DNA from: Planctomycetota bacterium | Lineage (GTDB): Bacteria > Planctomycetota > Brocadiia > JAJRTI01 | DNA: 5,183 nucleotides | Reading direction: 5' to 3' | NCBI GenBank assembly: GCA_024278415.1 | Contig: JAJRTI010000879.1 | Coordinates: forward strand, 1-5,183 | Shown here: positions 1 through 5,165 of the stretch, one piece after another | Layout: each line of letters starts with the position of its first letter | Position numbering within the stretch: position 1 is the first letter of the stretch | Notes under the pieces: model-generated | What the model saw: only the letters and a program-made list of their open reading frames with translations | What the model was told of the DNA's origin: nothing | Database searches by the model: none | Translations under genes and position numbers: made by a program

Positions 1-1071
1 ATCCACATGATGCCCGAACGCGGGTTCGACACCCTACAGATCTGCGGCGGCAAGGGCGGCCGGTGGACGAAGTCGCACGGCCTCGAAATCGGCCCCGGCC
101 CGCTGGGCAACCACTACGCCACCTGGCTCGAAGAGCGACACCCCGGCGGATACGAACTGATCTACGAACAGCGCCGGCGGCCGGAGTACAAACAAAACAA
201 CACCGCGATCACGAACATTCTGCCGCTGGAGGAATACGTCGACTACTGGATCGGCCAGAACACGGTCGACTACATCAGCCGCCCGCGGTCGGAGCCGTGG
301 TTCGCGTGGTGCGGCTTCTGCGGCCCGCACGGGCCCATCGATCCGCCCAAGCCATACGATTCGCTCTACAAGCCCGAAGACATCATCCTGCCCGAGAACT
401 TCTTCGTGGATCGCAAGGGTGACCCGCGGGAGCCGGCGGCCGAGGAGGAGAAACTGCTGCGCTACTGGATCGCGCTCTACTACGGGCTCTGCACGCTGAT
501 CGACGACCAAGTGGGCTGCATCATGGACGCCATGACCCAGCACGGGCTGTGGGAGAACACGCTGGTGCTGTACGTGACGGACCACGGCGAGATGCTCGGC
601 GAGCGCGGCGCGTTCGGCAAGGGCAACTTCACGGACCCGATCATCCACGCTCCGTTCCTCGTGGCGCCGCCCGAAGGGCAGACGGCGCCGCCGGTCATCA
701 ACGGCTTGGTGGAGACGATGGACATCGCGCCGACGGTGCTCGACTACGCGGGCGTGCCTATCCCCGAGGAGATGCAGGCCACGAGCCTGCGGCCGCTGCT
801 GGAGGGCGAGGCCGGCGGCAAGGACGCGATCCTCTGCGAGTACACGACTAACAACCGCGAGCGCAGCGGCAAGTGCCTGCGCACCGAGCGCTACAAGTAC
901 TGCTATTGGAGCCCCGGGGAGCGGGAGGAGTTCTACGACATGCAGGAAGACCCTCTCGAGCGCAACAACGTGATCGACGCCCCCCAGTACCAGGACGAGA
1001 TCAACGCTCACCGACGCAAGACGATCGACATCCTCATGGACGCTGGCCGCAAGCACGTGCTGAGGCTGTAG
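1..1071 (+). CDS. Sulfatase (alkaline-phosphatase superfamily), C-terminal part, cut at the left edge
   Basis: This is the C-terminal part of a type I sulfatase, a family that hydrolyses sulfate esters, often on polysaccharides in planctomycetes. The frame is open from base 1, so the ATG at 7 is probably internal. The first codons read I-H-M-M-P-E-R-G-F-D, which fits the segment just after the Gly-Lys of the family's GKxH motif; the His at 4-6 would be its conserved active-site His. Numbering from the ATG at 7, the segment PHGPIDPP contains H108, TDHGEML gives the metal-binding pair D192-H193, and FGKGNF gives the conserved K205. The late part (LRTERYKY, FYDMQEDPLERNNV) is the usual C-terminal subdomain. 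The CxPSR-type motif carrying the formylglycine residue lies upstream and is not visible, so activity cannot be judged. No signal peptide or substrate call is possible. It ends at TAG and is followed by a terminator-like hairpin, so it is unlikely to be co-transcribed with the cytochromes. Confidence 0.93.
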   Translation: MHMMPERGFDTLQICGGKGGRWTKSHGLEIGPGPLGNHYATWLEERHPGGYELIYEQRRRPEYKQNNTAITNILPLEEYVDYWIGQNTVDYISRPRSEPWFAWCGFCGPHGPIDPPKPYDSLYKPEDIILPENFFVDRKGDPREPAAEEEKLLRYWIALYYGLCTLIDDQVGCIMDAMTQHGLWENTLVLYVTDHGEMLGERGAFGKGNFTDPIIHAPFLVAPPEGQTAPPVINGLVETMDIAPTVLDYAGVPIPEEMQATSLRPLLEGEAGGKDAILCEYTTNNRERSGKCLRTERYKYCYWSPGEREEFYDMQEDPLERNNVIDAPQYQDEINAHRRKTIDILMDAGRKHVLRL

Positions 1072-1083
1072 CCGCCGTATCGA

Positions 1084-1108
1084 GCGGCGCCTTGCTCGGC
1101 CGCGCCGC
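1084..1108 (+). terminator. Terminator-like hairpin after the sulfatase
   Basis: A perfect 7-bp stem (GCGGCGC at 1084-1090 pairing with GCGCCGC at 1102-1108) closes an 11-base loop and begins 13 bases after the sulfatase stop. No T-tract follows, so it is not a classical intrinsic terminator. In a GC-rich genome it could still mark transcript 3' ends or block decay. The call rests on position and stem only. Confidence 0.4.
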
Positions 1109-1156
1109 ACCGACCGCGAAAAGCCCCGCTATCAGATTGGGCTGGGGAAACGGCGC

Positions 1157-1184
1157 TTCTCGGCTGTATCCGGTCTGCTATAAT
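1157..1184 (+). promoter_or_regulatory. Candidate extended -10 promoter for the cytochrome pair
   Basis: A consensus -10 hexamer TATAAT lies at 1179-1184, preceded by TG at the extended -10 position (TGCTATAAT, 1176-1184). The -35 side is weak: TTCTCG at 1157-1162 with a 16-base spacer is the best I see, which is tolerable for an extended -10 site. The implied start of transcription is near 1190, giving a leader of about 245 bases before the pentaheme cytochrome. A perfect TATAAT is notable in such GC-rich sequence and lies in the only sizeable gap upstream of the two cytochrome genes. It assumes a sigma-70-like consensus. Confidence 0.45.
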
Positions 1185-1189
1185 TTCTG

Positions 1190-1435
1190 TGTGCTGATGT
1201 CGGTGGCGCCGGTGTTCATGCGAGGCTCGGCCACGCAACGGCCCGGTGGGGCGCCGCGGCAGCATGATTGTTCGCCGGCCGGATCCGGTGTGGAGGCGGG
1301 CGCGGCCGCAAGAAGATCGACCCAGGAGCGGAGCCCGAAGCCTCGGGATCGCCTTCCGTCTTCACCGTACGGTTGTGCAGGCCTCGGAATGCCAAGGCAT
1401 TCCGCTCCAGCTTCTTGTCGCCTAGTAACCCCACC
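1190..1435 (+). other. Long noncoding leader before the pentaheme cytochrome
   Basis: I see no convincing gene between the promoter candidate and the ATG at 1436. The + strand frames here translate to low-complexity Arg/Pro/Ser-rich text typical of GC-rich noncoding DNA. The leader holds dyads: CCCGA/TCGGG around an AGCC loop (1334-1347), the 8-base palindrome CCGTACGG (1365-1372) and the strong palindrome at 1385-1404. A near-direct repeat, GCCTCGGGAT (1340-1349) and GCCTCGGAAT (1381-1390), lies 41 bases apart. This may be a regulated 5' leader or part of a dispersed intergenic repeat. No known riboswitch class is recognised. Confidence 0.4.
1385..1404. promoter_or_regulatory. 20-base palindrome upstream of the cytochrome start (possible operator)
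   Basis: CGGAATGCC at 1385-1393 and GGCATTCCG at 1396-1404 are perfect 9-base inverted arms separated by only AA. A two-base gap is too tight for a full RNA hairpin, so the form better suits a dimeric DNA-binding regulator or a repeat fragment. It lies 31 bases before the ATG at 1436 and about 200 bases after the promoter candidate, which is far downstream for a simple operator. No regulator family is recognised. Confidence 0.35.
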
Positions 1436-2539
1436 ATGACGAGGCCAACAGGATTGCCAAGGACGGACAGATGCCCCCGCGCGCGGCCGATGTTTCCTTG
1501 GCCAATCGTGATTCTGTGCGCCGCGGCCTGCCAATGGATCGGCTGCACCGCGCAGCCGGCGCGCGAGGGCGACGCTTCGGGCGATGCCTATTCCGAGCAC
1601 GTGCCGTATCCCGATGGCACGCCCGCGGCGGCCTGTGCTCCGTGCCATCAGGAGATTTGGGACGAATGGAGGCAGTCGGCCCACGCGCAGGCCTTCGTGC
1701 AGGAGGAGTTCCGGCGCGCGACCCGAGATCGCCAGGAGGACGACTGCCTGCGCTGCCACATTCCGAAGTCGATGGACACCTTGGCCACCGGCCCGGTGCG
1801 GACGCGCTTTCGGGAGGAGGGCGTGACCTGCGAGTCTTGCCACCTTTCGGGCGACGGATACACCGCGCCCCGGCGGCCCACGACCTTTGCCTTGCACAAG
1901 GTCGTGGTGAAGGGATTCATGCGCGAGGCCGCGTTTTGCGGCCGCTGCCATGAGAAGATCTTCAAGCAATGGTCGGCCATCGCGATGGCCCCCAAGGAGA
2001 AGCAGACCTGCCAGCAGTGCCACATGTCCGCGGTGCATCGCAAGACCATTGCCGGCACGCGCTGGCGAATCCTGCACAGGAAATTCGACGGCCGCCGACA
2101 CGAATTCGCAGTCCTGCCGTCGGCGGCAGGCAAACCCAGCGTGGAGGTGGAGGTGAGCCTGGGCGAGGTGTCCGCGACGCGCGTGGCCGGGCGGGTGACC
2201 GTGTCGAACACAGGCGCGTATCATTCCATCCCGGGCGGTGCGTTCGGCTTTCGCGAGATCGCGGTCATTAGCGCGCTGGTGGACCGCTACGGCGTCGCGT
2301 CGGTGAAGCAGGTGCACCGGCTTCTGAACCGAAAAGGCCGCGATTTGGCCTATGGCCAGTCGAAAGCGCTCCCCTTCCGCTTCGAGCCCGTGCCTCAGGA
2401 TGCAGAAGCGCTGGAGGTGCGGGTCGTGCGGGTCTCGGGCAAGGGGCTGGAAGGTGTGCTCCGAACGGAGACGTTCCCATTGCGCGCGTTGGCGTCGAGG
2501 AAACCCGAGGCCGACGCTCAAACGGCTGCCCCCGACTGA
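1436..2539 (+). CDS. Exported pentaheme c-type cytochrome, cytochrome c554-like, probable lipoprotein
   Basis: This predicted 367-residue electron-transfer protein acts outside the cytoplasmic membrane. The Arg-rich n-region (residues 1-18) leads into a hydrophobic stretch (19-36) containing two possible lipidation cysteines, C32 (AAAC) and C37 (WIGC); neither is an ideal lipobox. Five CXXCH heme sites follow: CAPCH 67-71, CLRCH 104-108, CESCH 132-136, CGRCH 168-172 and CQQCH 192-196. WRQSAHA after the first site resembles the distal-His region of cytochrome c554-type proteins. From about residue 232 a heme-free, beta-rich domain begins, with NTGAYHSIPGG resembling the NxGxxHxxPTG signature often found at the end of such cytochromes (G in place of T). 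I chose the ATG at 1436 because it supplies a charged n-region; the ATG at 1490 would start directly in the hydrophobic core. The frame stays open back to a TTG at 1268, but that stretch looks noncoding. No Shine-Dalgarno precedes 1436. Its stop overlaps the next start, so it likely partners the membrane multiheme protein. The partner beyond this window and the redox role are unknown. Confidence 0.85.
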   Translation: MTRPTGLPRTDRCPRARPMFPWPIVILCAAACQWIGCTAQPAREGDASGDAYSEHVPYPDGTPAAACAPCHQEIWDEWRQSAHAQAFVQEEFRRATRDRQEDDCLRCHIPKSMDTLATGPVRTRFREEGVTCESCHLSGDGYTAPRRPTTFALHKVVVKGFMREAAFCGRCHEKIFKQWSAIAMAPKEKQTCQQCHMSAVHRKTIAGTRWRILHRKFDGRRHEFAVLPSAAGKPSVEVEVSLGEVSATRVAGRVTVSNTGAYHSIPGGAFGFREIAVISALVDRYGVASVKQVHRLLNRKGRDLAYGQSKALPFRFEPVPQDAEALEVRVVRVSGKGLEGVLRTETFPLRALASRKPEADAQTAAPD

Positions 2540-2541
2540 TG
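2537..2541 (+). promoter_or_regulatory. TGATG stop/start overlap coupling the two cytochrome genes
   Basis: The TGA stop of the pentaheme cytochrome (2537-2539) shares its A with the ATG of the membrane multiheme cytochrome (2539-2541). No clear Shine-Dalgarno lies in the preceding 20 bases, so translation of the second gene probably depends on termination and re-initiation from the first. This supports fixed co-expression of the two proteins. Confidence 0.75.
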
Positions 2542-4833
2542 CGATCCTCGATACGCCGATTCACGTTCACGGAGATCGCCTACCACTGGGCGCAGGCGCT
2601 GCCCTACCTGTTGCTCGCGGCCAGCGGCGCGGGCCTTCTGGTGGGGCCGCATCTGGGCCTCAGCCCCGGGCACCGGCTTTGGCTCGCGTGGCTGCATCGC
2701 CTCGCGGGGGTGTGCCTGGTTCTGCTGCTCCTTCAGGTCGCGTTGAGCGGCCGCGCGCGCGTGCTGTGGGGCAACTTGCTCGAATCGTTGCGCTGGGGCC
2801 GGGACGACTTGCGCTGGCTCTACCTGGCCGGCCGAAGCCTGCTCCACCCCCAGACCGTGCTGCCGATTGCCGGCAAGTTCAACGCGGGGCAGAAGCTCAA
2901 CCTGCTGGCCAGCTTCACGTTTGTGCTGCTCTTCGTGGCCACGGGCGCGGCCATTTGGTGGCGGCCCACCGCGCTGCTGCCCCGCGCGGTGCACACCGCG
3001 CTCTTCGTGTTGGCGGCGCCTTTTCTGCTGGGCCACTTGTACATGGCCCTGTTCAACCCGTCCACGCGGCAGGCCATTGCCGGCATCTTCCACGGCCGGG
3101 TGGATGCCGAGTACGCGCGGCGCCATCACGAGCGATGGTACGGCGAGTGTACGGGCGAACCGGTCGAAGCCCGGCCGGCGGGCGTGCGCGGGCCCTTGGC
3201 GCTCGCACGGCTCGCGCTTCTGGCCGTGGGCCTCCTGGCCGGGCTGGCGCTGCTGTTCGGGTTCAGAGCGCCGCTGGCGCGAGCCGGCCGCAAGGCGGCC
3301 ACGCTCCACCCGCTGGACGCGCTCGAGCCGGGCGCGCTCATGGCCGCACACGCGAGCCCGGCCATCGCGTGTCTCGATTGCCATTCGCTGCTGCAAGACG
3401 TGGCCGAGGCCAAATGCCTCAAATGCCATGACACGGTGCGCGAGCGCCGCGTCGCCGGCGCAGGATACCACGGCCGCCACGCGCAGCCGTGCACAGACTG
3501 CCATTCGGACCACCGCGGCGACGCGTTCGAAACGCCCCTGCCGGCCGGCTTCCGCCACGACCAGACCGAGTATCCGCTCATTGGCGCGCATCGCGGCTTG
3601 AAGTGCGAGCAATGCCACGTTCGCCGCGGCGGCCCGACTGGGCCTCGGTTCATCGGCACGCCGAACGCCACGTGCGACGCGTGCCATGCCGACCCCCATC
3701 GGGCGCAGTTCGACCCGCCCTGCACGCGCTGCCATACCACGCGGGGCTGGAAGGGCCGCGAGCTTCGGTTCGACCATGGCCGGGATTCTGCGTTCCGCCT
3801 CGAAGGCGCGCACGCCGGCATCGAGTGCTCGAAATGCCACGCCGGGGAGCGTTTGGCGAGCGCCCAGTTCCATTGGCAGAAGCTCGGCTGCCCCACGTGC
3901 CACTCCGATCCCCACCAAGGCCAACTGGGAACCCAGTGCTCCCGCTGCCACACCCAATCCCAATGGCAAAGCGCCCGCCTGCTCTTCGCGCACGACCGCG
4001 ACAGCCGTTTCCCACTCACGGGCCGCCACCGCACCACGCCGTGCGCCAAGTGCCACCGCCACGAGGCCAACCAGCCCCTGGCCGCGGCGCGCTTCAAGCC
4101 GTTGCCTACCGCATGTGCGGACTGCCACCCAGACCCACACGAAGGCCATCTCAAGACCCAATGCGAGCGATGCCACACGACGGAAGGTTGGACCGGCCGG
4201 CACGTCGCGCTCCCCGCGGGCGCGCCCCAAGACGTGCGATCGGTGGCCGATTGCACCGCCTGCCACACGCAAGACCTGGAAAAGCCGGTCCCACTTAACA
4301 AGGTTCCGGCGAGCGTCCGCGGGCAAGCAACTCGTTTCCTCCACTCCAACCACCCGCGCGACAAGGTGGCCTGTGCGCAATGCCACCCCATGAAGGCCAA
4401 AGGCGTCCACGTGCCGTTGAAGCCGTATGACGCCCAATGCTCCGACTGCCACCACAACCGGCAACAGACCGTCGCCTGCGCGCAGTGCCACCGCGAGACG
4501 GCCGACTACTTCGCCGGGCGCTTCGAAGGCCGGCTCATCGGCAAAGGCCGGCATGGCCGGTCGGGCGCGGTGCGCTGCCAAGATTGCCACCGCTACGACG
4601 CGGCCGCCAGGCGCTTTGCGCCCACGGAATCCGCCTGTGAAAACTGCCACCCCGCGAGCTATACCCCGGTCTTCCTCAAGGCCAAACGAGACTGGCAGGC
4701 CTGGCAGGCGAGCCTGCGGGACCGCCCCCTAAGCAAGACGCAGAGGGCTGCCCTGCGCTTCGTGGCCAGAAACTGGTATCACAACGATGCGCACGCAAAC
4801 CGCCTGCGCAAGCGCTTCGAGCCCCGACAGTAA
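2539..4833 (+). CDS. Membrane cytochrome b (formate dehydrogenase gamma-like) fused to an 18-heme c-type cytochrome domain
   Basis: This 764-residue protein probably exchanges electrons between the membrane quinone pool and an outside-facing heme chain. Residues 1-205 match the formate dehydrogenase gamma/FdnI fold: RFTFTEIAYHW at the start, KFNAGQK (113-119) and HHERWYG (196-202) after helix four. Membrane helices lie near 17-38, 47-70, 120-141 and 148-172. Candidate heme b ligands are H16, H53, H152 and H166; the 14-residue spacing of the last pair equals that of FdnI His155/His169 as I recall it. A fifth hydrophobic helix (about 217-242), additional to the four of FdnI, would carry the chain from the cytoplasm to the outer face. 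Then come 18 CXXCH sites starting at residues 278, 293, 318, 356, 379, 395, 430, 451, 467, 502, 526, 542, 572, 612, 634, 647, 680 and 700, about one per 24 residues. Sites 4-12 form three tandem repeats. The tail (705-764) has no heme motif but has NWYHNDAH, whose histidines could be distal ligands. The closest described architecture I know is Geobacter CbcL. No formate dehydrogenase alpha or beta subunit is nearby, so a formate role is not implied. The ATG start is supported by the family alignment and by the overlap with the gene before. Confidence 0.9.
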   Translation: MRSSIRRFTFTEIAYHWAQALPYLLLAASGAGLLVGPHLGLSPGHRLWLAWLHRLAGVCLVLLLLQVALSGRARVLWGNLLESLRWGRDDLRWLYLAGRSLLHPQTVLPIAGKFNAGQKLNLLASFTFVLLFVATGAAIWWRPTALLPRAVHTALFVLAAPFLLGHLYMALFNPSTRQAIAGIFHGRVDAEYARRHHERWYGECTGEPVEARPAGVRGPLALARLALLAVGLLAGLALLFGFRAPLARAGRKAATLHPLDALEPGALMAAHASPAIACLDCHSLLQDVAEAKCLKCHDTVRERRVAGAGYHGRHAQPCTDCHSDHRGDAFETPLPAGFRHDQTEYPLIGAHRGLKCEQCHVRRGGPTGPRFIGTPNATCDACHADPHRAQFDPPCTRCHTTRGWKGRELRFDHGRDSAFRLEGAHAGIECSKCHAGERLASAQFHWQKLGCPTCHSDPHQGQLGTQCSRCHTQSQWQSARLLFAHDRDSRFPLTGRHRTTPCAKCHRHEANQPLAAARFKPLPTACADCHPDPHEGHLKTQCERCHTTEGWTGRHVALPAGAPQDVRSVADCTACHTQDLEKPVPLNKVPASVRGQATRFLHSNHPRDKVACAQCHPMKAKGVHVPLKPYDAQCSDCHHNRQQTVACAQCHRETADYFAGRFEGRLIGKGRHGRSGAVRCQDCHRYDAAARRFAPTESACENCHPASYTPVFLKAKRDWQAWQASLRDRPLSKTQRAALRFVARNWYHNDAHANRLRKRFEPRQ
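3550..4191 (+). repeat. Three tandem triheme repeats inside the 18-heme domain
   Basis: Residues 338-404, 411-476 and 483-551 of the membrane multiheme protein (bases 3550-3750, 3769-3966 and 3985-4191) follow one plan with a period of 72-73 residues: F-x-H, then L-x-G-x-H five residues before CXXCH, a second CXXCH followed by x-D-P-H, and a third CXXCH followed by T and a Trp. Each unit holds three heme motifs and three conserved non-motif histidines (H340/H351/H387, H413/H425/H459, H485/H497/H534), the number needed for bis-His ligation of all three hemes. The repeat is visible in protein but diverged in DNA, so the duplication is old or under selection. The first three heme sites (278-322) resemble a degenerate earlier unit (CTDCHSDHRG). 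Confidence 0.85.
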
Positions 4834-4838
4834 CGCGC

Positions 4839-4863
4839 GGAGCGCCCCGGCCGAGTGCGCTCT
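4839..4863 (+). terminator. Terminator-like hairpin just after the multiheme gene
   Basis: GAGCGC at 4840-4845 pairs with GCGCTC at 4857-4862, with a possible outer G-T pair (4839/4863), enclosing an 11-base loop. It begins 6 bases after the TAA stop. No T-tract follows, so it is a weak call; the larger hairpin at 4913-4943 is the better candidate transcript end. Confidence 0.3.
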
Positions 4864-4876
4864 AGGTTACGCATCG

Positions 4877-4886
4877 GTTTGCAAAC
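4877..4886. other. 10-base perfect palindrome
   Basis: GTTTGCAAAC is self-complementary with no spacer and stands out as an AT-richer patch in the 3' spacer. Its role is unknown. A site for a dimeric protein is possible, but there is no gene start nearby on either strand to support this. Confidence 0.2.
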
Positions 4887-4912
4887 GACTACATGTTGTC
4901 GATATCACTGAA

Positions 4913-4943
4913 CGCCAGCACGAGGCTTGTCCCCGTGCTGGCG
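4913..4943 (+). terminator. Strong 10-bp hairpin, likely transcript end of the cytochrome pair
   Basis: CGCCAGCACG (4913-4922) and CGTGCTGGCG (4934-4943) form a perfect 10-bp stem around an 11-base loop, 79 bases after the stop of the multiheme gene. It is followed by ATGACTTAGC rather than a T-tract. The symmetrical stem would serve either strand and could also belong to the repeat cluster that follows. Termination or 3'-end protection is the simplest reading. Confidence 0.5.
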
Positions 4944-4986
4944 ATGACTTAGCGTTCGCCAGCGCCGTAGGCGCGGCAGTCAATAG

Positions 4987-5015
4987 CCAGGCGGCGGGGG
5001 TCAACGGCCGCCTGG
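4987..5015. repeat. 9-bp hairpin inserted in the first repeat copy
   Basis: CCAGGCGGC (4987-4995) pairs perfectly with GCCGCCTGG (5007-5015) around an 11-base loop. It sits between the AATAGCC block and the GGCGTAAGCC block of the left repeat copy. In the right copy those two blocks directly abut or overlap, so this hairpin is extra sequence present in only one of the two copies. Confidence 0.45.
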
Positions 5016-5145
5016 GGGCACGTGGCGTAAGCCTTGGGAACGCGCGGATCGTGGCGTTCACAGAGCCCCGCAAGGGGCGACAGTACCGTGCGAACGTGGC
5101 ATACTGTCGCCTCTACGAGGCTTTGGCGCCGTTGCCTGTTGCTTA

Positions 5146-5165
5146 CCCAAGGCTCACGCCTTGGG
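5146..5165 (-). repeat. 8-bp hairpin with a GNRA-type loop on the - strand
   Basis: CCCAAGGC (5146-5153) and GCCTTGGG (5158-5165) are perfect 8-bp arms around four bases. Read on the - strand the loop is GTGA, a GNRA tetraloop. The matching place in the left copy, GGC-GTAA-GCC at 5024-5033, also carries a GNRA loop but keeps only three stem pairs, so the left copy appears decayed there. Confidence 0.5.

Noticed and set aside
1268..1435. TTG at 1268 as the start of the pentaheme cytochrome, adding 56 residues
   Set aside because: The extra residues look noncoding, and they would push the signal sequence to about residue 75, too far inside for export.
1490..1492. ATG at 1490 as the start of the pentaheme cytochrome
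   Set aside because: It would remove the Arg-rich n-region and begin directly in the hydrophobic core. It remains possible but fits a signal peptide less well than 1436.
1178..2521. A 447-residue - strand frame opposite the pentaheme cytochrome
   Set aside because: It covers a gene with five clear heme motifs and has no recognisable domain. Only the part over the leader was kept, as a low-interest finding.
2539..3150. Calling the membrane gene formate dehydrogenase gamma subunit (fdnI/fdoI)
   Set aside because: Only the N-terminal fold matches. No alpha or beta formate dehydrogenase gene is adjacent, and the C-terminal two thirds is a multiheme domain absent from FdnI.
3126..4457. A 443-residue - strand frame rich in Trp, Ser and His
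   Set aside because: Its regular W/H pattern is the reverse reading of the repeated TGCCAC (Cys-His) codons of the heme motifs, not an independent gene.
2518..4650. A 710-residue open frame on the - strand opposite the multiheme gene
   Set aside because: The + strand frame shows 18 CXXCH motifs, five membrane helices and a family match. The antisense text is low-complexity Ala/Arg/Val-rich and results from codon bias in GC-rich coding DNA.
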